Part shown: positions 16,564-24,876 of the stretch, one piece after another
How positions within the stretch are numbered: position 1 is the stretch's first letter
Layout: every line of letters starts with the position of its first letter
DNA from: Thermoactinomyces vulgaris
GTDB lineage: Bacteria; Bacillota; Bacilli; Thermoactinomycetales; Thermoactinomycetaceae
Assembly (NCBI RefSeq): GCF_003688725.1
Contig: NZ_REFP01000008.1
Location: 124,001 to 188,000 of the forward strand
DNA: 64,000 bases
Reading direction: 5' to 3'
Notes under the pieces: generated by a model
The model's input: only the letters and a program-made list of their open reading frames with translations
Told to the model about the DNA's origin: nothing
The model's database searches: none
Translations under genes and position numbers: made by a program

Positions 16564-17493
16564 ATGGACGTGAAAAAAGGGGAATCCAGTTTAACCGCGC
16601 TGATTTCCGCATTTGGCAGGGCTTATCACAGCCAATTTGATACACCAAAGATTTTCGACGATTTTCTCGCCAAACAATTGATGACACAAGAAGAATATGA
16701 TGCCATTAAAACCCATATGGTTCAAGGAATTTCGTTTTTCAACCCGGAAATGGCCGAGCAACATCGGGACAATCCGGATGAAATATTGAAATGGATCACC
16801 CAAGTTCAGTTATCGCCAACGCCTTTGGCACGGGCGGACTATTGCGAAGCGGTATTGCAAAAGGAAATCGAATCAGGGGTCAGGCAATATGTCATTCTCG
16901 GTGCAGGCATGGACACGTTTGCCCAGCGGTATCCGGAACTGAAAAACAGATTGGAAATCTTCGAATTGGATCACCCTTTCACCCAAACGTTTAAATTGCA
17001 AAGATTGCAGGAGGCGGGTTTGGAAATACCGGATCATCTTCATTTCATTGCTTGTGATTTTACAAAGCCGTTTTCTTACGAAAAACTGTATGAAAAAGGC
17101 TTTGGCGATCAAAAAACCTTTTTCAGTTTGCTGGGCGTTTCTTATTATTTAAGCAAAGAGGAGTTGGCCGATTTGCTCCGGCATTTGTTTGCGAACGTTC
17201 CGGCGGGAAGTTCCATTGTTTTCGATTTTGCCGATGAACGACTTTTTGAAGAAAAAGGGTTCTGCAACCGGGTGGAGAACATGGTGAAAATGGCCGCGGC
17301 TGCCGGAGAGCCGATGAAATCTTGCTTTTCATTGCCGGAAATGGAGAACATGTTGGAGAAACCGGGCTTGCGGATCGTTGAACATTTATCGCCGGTCGAT
17401 ATTCAGGAGCGGTATTTTCGCAATCGGAATGATCATTTGTCTGCCTGCGAAACGATCCATTTTCTTCATGCCGTAAAAAGGGAAGAACTTTGA
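16564..17493 (+). CDS. Class I SAM-dependent methyltransferase, LCMT/TcmP-like family
   Basis: 309 residues. The SAM-binding motif QYVILGAGMDTFAQRYPEL, the acidic motif IFELDHPFTQTFKLQRL and the FFSLLGVSYYLSKEELADLL segment match the leucine carboxyl methyltransferase-like family (PPM1/TcmP/OmcJ), whose bacterial members O-methylate small molecules. ATG at 16564 is preceded by AAAGGGGTGT. The gene is alone between an attenuator-like hairpin and a GNAT gene 30 bases downstream. Substrate unknown. Confidence 0.8.
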   Translation: MDVKKGESSLTALISAFGRAYHSQFDTPKIFDDFLAKQLMTQEEYDAIKTHMVQGISFFNPEMAEQHRDNPDEILKWITQVQLSPTPLARADYCEAVLQKEIESGVRQYVILGAGMDTFAQRYPELKNRLEIFELDHPFTQTFKLQRLQEAGLEIPDHLHFIACDFTKPFSYEKLYEKGFGDQKTFFSLLGVSYYLSKEELADLLRHLFANVPAGSSIVFDFADERLFEEKGFCNRVENMVKMAAAAGEPMKSCFSLPEMENMLEKPGLRIVEHLSPVDIQERYFRNRNDHLSACETIHFLHAVKREEL

Positions 17494-17525
17494 TAAGATT
17501 CTTTCTTTCAAAGAGAGGATGAAGG

Positions 17526-18026
17526 ATGATTCTGGAAACAGAAAGATTGTACTTGAGGGAATTGAAACAGGAGGATCTGGACCGTCTTCATGCCATCTTC
17601 TCCGATGAAGAGACCATGCGGTTTTACCCGGCGCCTTTCACCCGGGAACAAACCGGGCAATGGATCCAAAAAAATCAAGAACGATACCGGAAAGACGGGT
17701 TCGGACTGTGGGGGGTGTGCCTGAAAGAAACAGATGAACTCATTGGTGATTGCGGACTGGTTCGCCAGACCGTGGACGGCCGCACGGAAATTGAAATCGG
17801 GTATCATATCCATAAAAAGTATTGGTCCAGGGGATTTGCCACGGAAGCGGCCAAAGCATGCAAAGCATATGGCTTTCATCAATTGCATTTCAATAAATTG
17901 ATCTGTCTCATCGATCCGAAAAATATTCCTTCCATCCGGGTGGCGGAAAAAATCGGTTTTACCAAAGAAAAAGAGGTTTTTATATTTGGCAAAAACCATG
18001 CGGTTTATTCGGGGGATAAGGAATAA
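17526..18026 (+). CDS. GNAT family N-acetyltransferase (RimJ/RimL type)
   Basis: 166 residues. It begins MILETERLYLRELKQEDLD and holds the acetyl-CoA pyrophosphate loop KKYWSRGFATEAAKACKAYG and the terminal IPSIRVAEKIGFTKE segment, all typical of RimJ/RimL-like acetyltransferases that act on protein N-termini or small amines. It lies 32 bases after the methyltransferase and probably shares its transcript. A strong terminator follows. Confidence 0.85.
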   Translation: MILETERLYLRELKQEDLDRLHAIFSDEETMRFYPAPFTREQTGQWIQKNQERYRKDGFGLWGVCLKETDELIGDCGLVRQTVDGRTEIEIGYHIHKKYWSRGFATEAAKACKAYGFHQLHFNKLICLIDPKNIPSIRVAEKIGFTKEKEVFIFGKNHAVYSGDKE

Positions 18027-18065
18027 GCTTACCGGGGATCCATCGGGTCTTGTATAAATCATCAT

Positions 18066-18106
18066 CAGAAGCACTTGCCCTGTGTATTTGCAGGCAAGTG
18101 CTTCAT
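18066..18106. terminator. Intrinsic terminator after the GNAT gene
   Basis: Perfect 12-bp stem GAAGCACTTGCC / GGCAAGTGCTTC with a 13-base loop. It separates the plus-strand genes from the minus-strand toxin cassette. Confidence 0.75.
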
Positions 18107-18214
18107 TGGCAATTAAAGATTGTTTTTTAATTTTTCCGGATCATGCTGAGGGTTTTTTATCATTCATCCAACTCTCCTCCGGGAAGAGCCGTAATCACGT
18201 GATCTTATGATTGA

Positions 18215-18808
18215 TTAAACCACGTGGTTCATGAGCCATTCTTTGGCTTTATCGCCTTCAAGCATTATTGGATTTTCAGGTGTACCGATATTAATGCTTT
18301 TTATATATGCATTATCAATACCTCTGATGTCTGTTAATTTTGCCCCTTTAATCAAAACATCTTCAAAAACGGAGACACTTACATCCACATGTTTCAAAGT
18401 AGCCTCACGAAAGTCAGCCTCCACAAAAAGACTGTTCACTAACTTGGCATGTGTCAGGTCTGTTTTGTAAAAGATGGTTTCAAAGCACTCACATTTAACA
18501 AACCTTGCATTTTTGGCATTAGCATGAGAGAAATTCACATAAGATAAATTTGCTTTCGTAAAATCAGCATGGGCCAAATTGGTATATTGAAATGTGGAGG
18601 AACACAGATGTGATGCAAACCAATCTTTACTTTTTAAGTTCATTCCATCAAATACACAATCTGTTAAAAAAGATTGATCCAAGGGATATTCCATTAAATT
18701 CATTTCACGAAAATCGATTGCGTCCAATTTTAATTTTTCGCCTTTTTTGCCAATCGTTTTAATCCATATTTTATGGGCTTCCAGACAATTCAATATTTTT
18801 TCTTGCAT
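18215..18808 (-). CDS. Pentapeptide-repeat protein, probable immunity protein
   Basis: 197 residues with a run of A(D/N)LXX/F-type pentapeptide repeats from about residue 70 to 165 (FTKANLSYVNFSHANAKNAR, then KTDLTHAKLVNSLF, then ADFREATLKHVDV). These form a right-handed quadrilateral beta-helix. No transmembrane segment. The gene starts 15 bases after the secreted toxin, with AAAGAGG as RBS, and is last in the cassette, the usual place for an immunity gene. The immunity role is inferred from position; a few toxin loci are known to use this fold. Confidence 0.75.
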   Translation of the reverse strand: MQEKILNCLEAHKIWIKTIGKKGEKLKLDAIDFREMNLMEYPLDQSFLTDCVFDGMNLKSKDWFASHLCSSTFQYTNLAHADFTKANLSYVNFSHANAKNARFVKCECFETIFYKTDLTHAKLVNSLFVEADFREATLKHVDVSVSVFEDVLIKGAKLTDIRGIDNAYIKSINIGTPENPIMLEGDKAKEWLMNHVV

Positions 18809-18823
18809 TTTGAAAACCTCTTT

Positions 18824-19960
18824 CTATGGATACCATATGATTCGGTCCTCAACCCCATTCTTTTTAATTGCATCTTCTAACTCTTTGACATGTTGAGGAA
18901 TTAAATCTCTTTTATCAATAATTACATTATGACCTCTGCGAAACTCCGCATTAATCTTTTTCATTGCTTTTTCAACAGTAAAAGCGCCCTTTCTTGGAGA
19001 AGTGTGACCATTTGGATAGGAAACAAAACTTTTTATGTCCCATTTTATACCTGTGGTGGTATCAATAAATTCTGCGCCCCCGTCAGACTGTGGATCACGA
19101 ATGATTTTTCCCAGCTTTCCTTGACTTTCAAGCGCTAAACCTATTTCTCTTTCTTTAATCCCCTGTTCTGTAATTTGTCCGCCATGAGAAGGGTCTCTTG
19201 CTAAATCGTCATATTCCTCTTGGGTTCTTTTGACAGGATGATTTTTCTGATTTTTTCCACCCCCGTTTGTGCCTTCAATCCGATTCACCTCAGGTCTCCG
19301 GGGAATGTCCGGGGGTCCGCCGGCAGGCTGCAGTTTGGGACCGAATCCGAATCGTTCAGCCAGATCATCAATATAGACACCAAATTTCTTTAATAATTTC
19401 TTTCCGCCATTAAATATTCCTTTCAGGATCACCCCTGCTTTTTTGCCGGGGCCGGAAGCAATGCCGATGGCTGAGATCACTTTATCGACCGGGCTCAGTT
19501 TGTCCCCGGAGATGGAATCTTTTCCGGTAAAGAGGTCCTTCAAATTTTTGATGTTGGAGATGACCGGAATACAGTCGACAACGCTGCTTAACGCCCGGTC
19601 TGCCTCTTTTTTCCTTTCGCCTTGCAATGGATCGCCTGTGTATAGATCATATCCCAACAAACTTTCGACTGATTTTTTGAAGAAGCCGTCCAAAAATTCG
19701 TCATTTGCCTGCTTGCTTAATTTCTCCAAGTCTTTTTTATCCTTGGCGGCACCGATCCAGATAAGAAAATCGCCCAGCCAGGTGTTTTCGTCTTTTTTCT
19801 GTTGCGCACCTTGATTCGGTTTGACTTTGGTAAAGTCCTCATTCACTTCGGGAACCTCAAAACCTCCCGATGGATCGGCATAGCATGTTCCCGCCGACAT
19901 GAAAAGAACAGCGAAACAAACAACAAGCCTGAACAAGGTCATGCAGAATCTTTTGATCAT
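18824..19960 (-). CDS. Secreted polymorphic toxin: signal peptide, PT-TG pre-toxin region, CdiA_C-like tRNase domain
   Basis: 378 residues from ATG at 19960 (AGGGTG upstream; GTG 19969 is alternative). Residues 1-31 form a Sec signal peptide ending CYA before DPSGG. Around residues 110-180 two TG motifs (DLYTGDPLQGE and DLFTGKDSISGDKLSP) mark a pre-toxin TG region. A Pro/Gly linker (PAGGPPDIPRRPEV) leads to a C-terminal domain with EREIGLALESQGKLGKIIRD, FIDTTTGIKWDIKSF and NVIIDKRDLIPQHVKEL, ending RIIWYP. This resembles CdiA C-terminal tRNase domains of PD-(D/E)xK-like type, with Asp and Lys of WDIK as candidate catalytic residues. Toxicity is inferred. Confidence 0.75.
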   Translation of the reverse strand: MIKRFCMTLFRLVVCFAVLFMSAGTCYADPSGGFEVPEVNEDFTKVKPNQGAQQKKDENTWLGDFLIWIGAAKDKKDLEKLSKQANDEFLDGFFKKSVESLLGYDLYTGDPLQGERKKEADRALSSVVDCIPVISNIKNLKDLFTGKDSISGDKLSPVDKVISAIGIASGPGKKAGVILKGIFNGGKKLLKKFGVYIDDLAERFGFGPKLQPAGGPPDIPRRPEVNRIEGTNGGGKNQKNHPVKRTQEEYDDLARDPSHGGQITEQGIKEREIGLALESQGKLGKIIRDPQSDGGAEFIDTTTGIKWDIKSFVSYPNGHTSPRKGAFTVEKAMKKINAEFRRGHNVIIDKRDLIPQHVKELEDAIKKNGVEDRIIWYP

Positions 19961-19974
19961 GATGATCACCCTGT

Positions 19975-20589
19975 TTAAAAAATCATAAGAATTATGGCAA
20001 TCAAAAGGTTAACCAATACAACCAACAGCAGGGAAATGAGCATGGCGAAAAATCCCCTGAGTTTGGAAAAAGAGTGGATTTCTCCCAATGCAACGGCCAT
20101 AAAGACGGCCCACCAAATTAAGATGGCCAGATCAAGCAGATGGAGGAAAATAAATAAGATTGATAAAAATGTACTGTTTTCCACGGTGGGTTGAACGGTT
20201 TGAAAAATTTCGTTTCCCAGGATCAGGATTTCCAAAAATCGGATGATCAGCGAAGCGGCAAAAAAGATCCCTGACCATGCGACGACGGGTTTGATTTCTT
20301 TGGTTGATCCTGTGCCTCCCAACCATTGTCCGGTAATGGAAAACAAATAGGTGGAAATCCAGACAAACAGGTAACCGGTCACCGGACTAAAGATGATTGC
20401 AATCAGCAAGATGGCGGACAAGCTCAAGGTATCCCCTGTGGAGTTGAAATAAGAATTGTCCAGATTCATGGAAAGGCCGGTCAGCAATATCAGCATAACG
20501 GGTATTTTCTTGTTGTTTAAAATCCGCTGGACCGTGTCCCCGGGGTTTAACCATATGGACAACCATGGAATGTTGAATTTGTTTTTCAA
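19975..20589 (-). CDS. Yip1-like multispan membrane protein of the toxin cassette
   Basis: 204 residues with five hydrophobic segments (about 30-45, 60-85, 105-130, 145-165, 175-200) and the arrangement of Yip1-domain proteins. TTG at 20589 is chosen because GGGAGG lies 9 bases upstream; the in-frame TTG at 20598 abuts the RBS. The toxin follows after 14 bases, so the two are almost certainly co-transcribed. It may help export or anchor the toxin, or protect the membrane; no function is shown by the sequence. Confidence 0.7.
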   Translation of the reverse strand: MKNKFNIPWLSIWLNPGDTVQRILNNKKIPVMLILLTGLSMNLDNSYFNSTGDTLSLSAILLIAIIFSPVTGYLFVWISTYLFSITGQWLGGTGSTKEIKPVVAWSGIFFAASLIIRFLEILILGNEIFQTVQPTVENSTFLSILFIFLHLLDLAILIWWAVFMAVALGEIHSFSKLRGFFAMLISLLLVVLVNLLIAIILMIF

Positions 20590-20711
20590 TGGAGACAACC
20601 TCCCGTAAAAATGTAATGTTCCGTACGGATCTCATGGATCAATCACCAAACCGGCGCAAGGTGACAGTCCTATTGGCCGGATTTAACGATGTGAAACAAG
20701 AAGTTGTTTTT

Positions 20712-20740
20712 ATTATAGAATATATAAAATATTTTAAAAA
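20712..20740 (-). promoter_or_regulatory. Possible promoter of the toxin cassette
   Basis: On the minus strand a perfect TATAAT (plus-strand 20712-20717) is preceded by a weak TTTTTA at 17-bp spacing in a very AT-rich stretch. It would give a leader of about 110 bases. Confidence 0.4.
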
Positions 20741-20806
20741 CAATGAACTCAAAAGATTTGTAGATTATTTCCATCGGGGCTGAGGCTGTCCCTTGCGCCA
20801 AAACAC

Positions 20807-20841
20807 AAAAACCGCCCCTTGAAATGGTGGCGGCTTTTTTA
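20807..20841. terminator. Terminator downstream of cotJC
   Basis: AAAACCGCC / GGCGGCTTTTTT stem-loop with T-tracts on both strands, located just after the cotJC stop (minus strand). Confidence 0.65.
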
Positions 20842-20866
20842 TCTGAGACGGGATGACGTCGCTCGT

Positions 20867-21436
20867 TTAAAAATACTTCTTCTGCCCCTGATACTCTTTC
20901 AGGATTTCCACCGCTTCACGGAAACGCTGTGCATGCACCACTTCCCGTTCACGCAAGAATTTCAACGCATCATTGATGTCCGGGTCATCGGACATGTCAA
21001 TCAGCCATTGGTATGTGGCCCGTGCCTTTTCTTCGGCGGCGATGTCTTCATACAGATCGGCAATGGGATCTCCTTTGGCCTGGATATAGGTGGCCGTAAA
21101 TGGAACACCGGCGGCATTATGGTAAAACAGGGCTTTGTCATGATCTGCAAAATGGGCGCCCAGTCCCGCTTCTTTCAGCTGTTCCGGCGTTGCATCTTTG
21201 GTCAATTTGTACACCATGGTGGCGATCATTTCCAAGTGGGCAAATTCTTCCGTGCCGATATCCGTCAAAAGGGCTTTGACCTTGTCCGGCAACGTGTAGC
21301 GCTGGTTTAAGTAGCGCAGGGCTGCGGCCAGTTCCCCGTCAGCGCCCCCGTATTGTTCAATCAGAAATTTGGCCAGTCTCGGGTTGCATTGGCTGACCCG
21401 GACCGGGTATTGCAATTTTTTTTCATAAATCCACAC
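20867..21436 (-). CDS. cotJC: Spore coat manganese catalase-like protein CotJC
   Basis: 189 residues of the Mn-catalase ferritin-like family. Di-metal ligands are visible in TDIGTEEFAHLEMIATM and LREREVVHAQRFREAVEIL, with an acidic central helix DLYEDIAAEEKARATYQWL. CotJC is made in the mother cell late in sporulation and is incorporated in the coat, where it may remove peroxide. It is the third gene of cotJA-cotJB-cotJC, 15 bases after cotJB. Probably under SigE, not verifiable here. Confidence 0.92.
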   Translation of the reverse strand: MWIYEKKLQYPVRVSQCNPRLAKFLIEQYGGADGELAAALRYLNQRYTLPDKVKALLTDIGTEEFAHLEMIATMVYKLTKDATPEQLKEAGLGAHFADHDKALFYHNAAGVPFTATYIQAKGDPIADLYEDIAAEEKARATYQWLIDMSDDPDINDALKFLREREVVHAQRFREAVEILKEYQGQKKYF

Positions 21437-21451
21437 CGAATCTTTCCCCCT

Positions 21452-21718
21452 TTATATTTCCCAAGGCCAGGGACCTTCATTCCATCCGTCGGGATACTGG
21501 TTAAAACTGTGTCCGAAATGCATCAGGGGACCGAACTGTTTTTCATATCGGCGGCGGAGTTTGTCGCGTTCTTTGGCGTACCAGTTGTATTGGTCAATGG
21601 CGGACAGATCATCCGGATGGGTATCCAAATAAAGGTTCAATTCAGTCAACACAAAATCCACTTCCTGTAACTGCTTGAGCATTTGGAAGCGTTTGGCGTG
21701 ATCCGGATACGTATCCAT
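21452..21718 (-). CDS. cotJB: Spore coat peptide assembly protein CotJB
   Basis: 88 residues. The family pattern LKQLQEVDFVLTELNLYLDT followed by DYNWYAKERDKLRRRYEKQFGPL-like sequence and a W/P/G-rich tail (GWNEGPWPWEI) identifies CotJB. Its ATG at 21718 overlaps the cotJA stop (TAATG), implying coupled translation. Confidence 0.9.
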   Translation of the reverse strand: MDTYPDHAKRFQMLKQLQEVDFVLTELNLYLDTHPDDLSAIDQYNWYAKERDKLRRRYEKQFGPLMHFGHSFNQYPDGWNEGPWPWEI

Positions 21719-21975
21719 TATCTTTCCTCCCTTGGCGTTTTTTTCGGAGGATAAGGGCTGTATAAAATAGGCCACAGTGTTCCGCGGCGCAGGGCTTTGT
21801 GCGGCGGATATTGGGGGAGGCCGGGCGGTTGAAAACCAAGGAATTGGTTGGGTGCAACGACGTAAGTTTTGACTCTTTGCGGAGGGCAGGGATCCAAAGG
21901 GCTGATGTACGGATACCAAACCCGCTGTTGATAACGGTACGGGTCGGGCGTATTGCGGTCGCGGCAGTCTTTCAC
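21718..21975 (-). CDS. cotJA: Spore coat associated protein CotJA
   Basis: 85 residues, Pro/Tyr-rich. The motif YISPLDPCPPQRVKTYVVAPNQFLGFQPP corresponds to the conserved SPxDPCPPxxxKxYxxPPNLYxxFQPP core of CotJA. GTG at 21975 is chosen, 9 bases after AGGAAGG; the longer ORF would start inside the upstream region without a good RBS. First gene of the cotJ operon. Confidence 0.88.
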   Translation of the reverse strand: MKDCRDRNTPDPYRYQQRVWYPYISPLDPCPPQRVKTYVVAPNQFLGFQPPGLPQYPPHKALRRGTLWPILYSPYPPKKTPREER

Positions 21976-22199
21976 TCCAATCACCCTTCCTGTGAAAAAT
22001 AAAATGGGAGGCATAATAACGATATGTATAAAAAAAGCATTTTAGAATGAAAAACATATTTTCCGTTTACAAAAAAACGGTGATGATGCAAGAAAACTAC
22101 TGATGACGGAAAACGGCTCGAATACCAAATTTTCCTATGCATTGGCTGATTTGATCCGACACAAGCTATAGACAACAAAGCCAAGGAGGTGAAAAACAC

Positions 22200-22412
22200 A
22201 TGGCACAACAAGATCGCACTCGCAGTTCTAATCAATTGCTGGTGGCTGGTGCTGCTCAAGCAATCGATCAAATGAAATATGAGATTGCTCAAGAGTTTGG
22301 CGTTCAATTGGGAGCTGACACCACTTCCCGCGCAAACGGTTCTGTCGGGGGAGAAATCACGAAACGTCTGGTTTCCATGGCTCAACAACAGCTTGGAGGA
22401 AGCAACTTCTAA
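22200..22412 (+). CDS. Alpha/beta-type small acid-soluble spore protein
   Basis: 70 residues with the complete family signature: [25 protein letters not shown], containing the GPR protease cleavage region (EIAQEF), then [22 protein letters not shown]. These proteins coat and protect spore DNA and are degraded on germination. Strong RBS AAGGAGGTG. Single gene, divergent from cotJ, followed by a hairpin. Expected to be under forespore SigG. Confidence 0.95.
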   Translation: MAQQDRTRSSNQLLVAGAAQAIDQMKYEIAQEFGVQLGADTTSRANGSVGGEITKRLVSMAQQQLGGSNF

Positions 22413-22440
22413 TTCAGGACAATGAAATAGCATGGTCATT

Positions 22441-22470
22441 GGGTGGCGGCTGTGGAAGCCGCCACTTTCA
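22441..22470 (+). terminator. Terminator after the alpha/beta SASP gene
   Basis: GTGGCGGCT-GTGGA-AGCCGCCAC followed by a short T run. Confidence 0.6.
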
Positions 22471-22603
22471 ATGGAAAGAAATACATCCATCCGGGATGTT
22501 CCATTATTCATAATTTGTTTTATTCAAATTCTCTACTTTTTGGCGAAAAGGGTTTATTTTATAAACAATAGTTGCAATTATGAGAGATTGGGAGGGGATT
22601 TGG

Positions 22604-24163
22604 ATGGCGAAACTTTACAATTTGACACAAGATATTGACCGCCATGCCCAAAGCGGCAAGGAAGCGATCCGCTGGGTCAACGCAGAGGGGAAAAGACGTT
22701 CGTTTTCTTATTCTGAATTAAAAGAGAGATCAGATCGTTTGGCCAAAGGGATGGTGGAGCTCGGACTGGACAAGGGAGACCGGGTCATGATTTTATTGCC
22801 GCGAATCCCTGAGGCTTACCTATCATACATAGCGTGCTTAAAAGCCGGATTGGTGGTGATTCCGGGATCGGAAATGTTAAGGGCCAGCGACATTGCCTAC
22901 CGGCTTCGCCATTCCGGTGCGAAAGCGGTGATTGCCCATGCTTCACTTGCGGAACGGGTGGAAGAGGCGGAAAAACAATCTCAATCATTGCACAGCCGGC
23001 TGATTCACGGAGAGGAACGGGATGGCTGGAAACCTCTTTTATCCTTAAATGGAAGCGCTTTAACGGAACTCCCGGAAACCACCGAAGAGGATATGGCCTT
23101 TTTGTCTTACACATCGGGAACCACCGGCAATCCCAAAGGTGTGATCCATCACCACAGTTGGGCGATTGCCCATCAAAAGACGGCGACCGAAGCCTGGCTG
23201 GACATACAGACGGATGATGTGGTCTGGGCCACTGCCAGCCCGGGATGGGCCAAATGGATTTGGAGCCCGTTTGTATCCACTTTGGGAGCCGGGGCGACGG
23301 CGTTTGTATATCACGGGACGTTTGATGCCAAAACGTATCTGGAGCTCCTGCAGGATGAAAAAATCAATGTGCTTTGCTGTACCCCCACCGAGTATCGCAT
23401 GATGGCGAAACTGGACAACTTAAAGGATTATCAGTTGTACTTGAGAAGCGCAGTCAGCGCCGGGGAACCCTTAAACCGGGAAGTGATTCAGGTCTTCCAA
23501 ACCCATTTCGGGATCCGGGTGCGGGACGGTTACGGTCAGACCGAAAACACACTGTTGGTGGCCACCATGAAAGATATGGAAACCAAACAAGGTTCCATGG
23601 GCAAACCGACTCCCGGCAACAAGGTGGCCATTATCAACGACGAAGGAAAAGAAGTCCCGGCAGGGGAAGTGGGGCATATTGCGGTTCATCGTTCCTCACC
23701 GGCTTTGTTTAAAGGGTATTATCAGGATCCGGAAAGAACCCGGCAAGCATTTATTGGTGATTGGTACCTGACCGGAGACCGGGCAAGAAAAGATGAAGAC
23801 GGATATTTCTGGTTTGAAGGCCGGGCGGATGATATTATTATCAGCTCTGGATACACCATCGGCCCCTTTGAGGTGGAGGACGCCTTGGTCAAGCACCCTG
23901 CCGTGAAAGAGTGTGCGGTGGTGGCCAGTCCGCATGAAGTGAGGGGGTCGATTGTCAAAGCGTTTGTGGTTTTGAAAGAAGGATTTTCCCCATCCGAAGA
24001 GCTGATCCAAAAGTTGCAAGATCATGTCAAAAAGATAACGGCTCCTTACAAATATCCGCGGGAAATCGAGTTTGTCGGCCACTTGCCCAAAACAGCCAGC
24101 GGAAAAATCCGCCGGGTCGAACTTCGGAATTTGGAAAAGCAAAGAAAACAGGCATCGTCTTGA
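22604..24163 (+). CDS. Acyl-CoA synthetase (medium-chain/acetyl-CoA synthetase-like, AMP-forming)
   Basis: 519 residues from ATG 22604 (GGGAGGGG upstream). AMP-binding motifs: AFLSYTSGTTGNPKGVIHHH, RDGYGQTENTLLV, WYLTGDRARKDEDGYFWFEGRADDIIISSGYTIGPFEVE, and the C-terminal catalytic Lys in PKTASGKIRRVEL. The sequence class is that of medium-chain acyl-CoA synthetases (like Bacillus YtcI). It activates a carboxylic acid to its CoA thioester; chain length is not readable. Monocistronic or with the downstream unknown gene. Confidence 0.88.
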   Translation: MAKLYNLTQDIDRHAQSGKEAIRWVNAEGKRRSFSYSELKERSDRLAKGMVELGLDKGDRVMILLPRIPEAYLSYIACLKAGLVVIPGSEMLRASDIAYRLRHSGAKAVIAHASLAERVEEAEKQSQSLHSRLIHGEERDGWKPLLSLNGSALTELPETTEEDMAFLSYTSGTTGNPKGVIHHHSWAIAHQKTATEAWLDIQTDDVVWATASPGWAKWIWSPFVSTLGAGATAFVYHGTFDAKTYLELLQDEKINVLCCTPTEYRMMAKLDNLKDYQLYLRSAVSAGEPLNREVIQVFQTHFGIRVRDGYGQTENTLLVATMKDMETKQGSMGKPTPGNKVAIINDEGKEVPAGEVGHIAVHRSSPALFKGYYQDPERTRQAFIGDWYLTGDRARKDEDGYFWFEGRADDIIISSGYTIGPFEVEDALVKHPAVKECAVVASPHEVRGSIVKAFVVLKEGFSPSEELIQKLQDHVKKITAPYKYPREIEFVGHLPKTASGKIRRVELRNLEKQRKQASS

Positions 24164-24222
24164 AAGGATCAAAGCGCTTTCGGTATAATGAATGGGACTT
24201 GAATGGAAAAGGAGTCCATGAA

Positions 24223-24756
24223 ATGAAGGTATTTGCGCATGGTTGCAATATCAACTTCCAGGAATCCGTCCGGGAAATGGTGATTTCCGATTGGAAGCGG
24301 CTTTTGGATAAAATGCTCGATCAGCAGGAAAAAACGCTTTTTGGGAAAATCGATCTTGAAGCAAAAGAAGTCAGGGTTTACGGCCGCTTGGAAAGCTTTG
24401 ATTATGATGAGGAAGGGAACCGGTGCACGTTTTCTTTCCAATGCATGGATGAACCGAAGCAAGAGGAAGAGAACCGGAAGCTGGAAGATGTGTATTTGAG
24501 CCACGAAGCCAGCTTTGATATTGTGGATGAACAAGCTGGTCCCGTTCATTACCGGGTTTTATATATCACGTTTATGGATGAAGAGACGGGAGATGAAACC
24601 ACTTATTTCTTTGCGGATGAAGATGGCGTCTTGGAACCGTTGGCTTGTGTGGCGGAATTTTGGCAGCAGGTATGGGAGTTGGGACGGGACATCGATTTTG
24701 AAATGTTTGGATGTTCGGTTTATGACATCAATCGCAAACCATGCGGTTGTGAATGA
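24223..24756 (+). CDS. Hypothetical acidic cytoplasmic protein, 177 aa
   Basis: No family recognised. ATG at 24223 is used because AAAAGGAG lies 9 bases before; the longer frame overlaps the acyl-CoA synthetase stop. The product is acidic (many EE/DE runs), soluble, with 5 Cys including a C-terminal CGCE. Beta-rich strands such as VHYRVLYITFMDEETGDETTYFF suggest a compact domain. A strong terminator follows immediately. Confidence 0.65.
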   Translation: MKVFAHGCNINFQESVREMVISDWKRLLDKMLDQQEKTLFGKIDLEAKEVRVYGRLESFDYDEEGNRCTFSFQCMDEPKQEEENRKLEDVYLSHEASFDIVDEQAGPVHYRVLYITFMDEETGDETTYFFADEDGVLEPLACVAEFWQQVWELGRDIDFEMFGCSVYDINRKPCGCE

Positions 24757-24766
24757 AATCACGGGA

Positions 24767-24803
24767 TAAAGGGCAGAAGTCTTTGGACTTCTGCCCTTTT
24801 TTC
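24767..24803 (+). terminator. Intrinsic terminator
   Basis: AAAGGGCAGAAGTC-TTTG-GACTTCTGCCCTTTTTT, a 14-bp perfect stem. Confidence 0.9.
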
Positions 24804-24876
24804 GTTTTTTAGGTATATAACGTGTGACTTTGAACGGCTGTTTCATACAACTAAATCAACCGGAAAAAGCCATCGT

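Noticed and set aside
17556-17567. Second ATTGAAAC occurrence as a CRISPR repeat
   Set aside because: It lies inside the GNAT coding sequence with no repeat-like flank.
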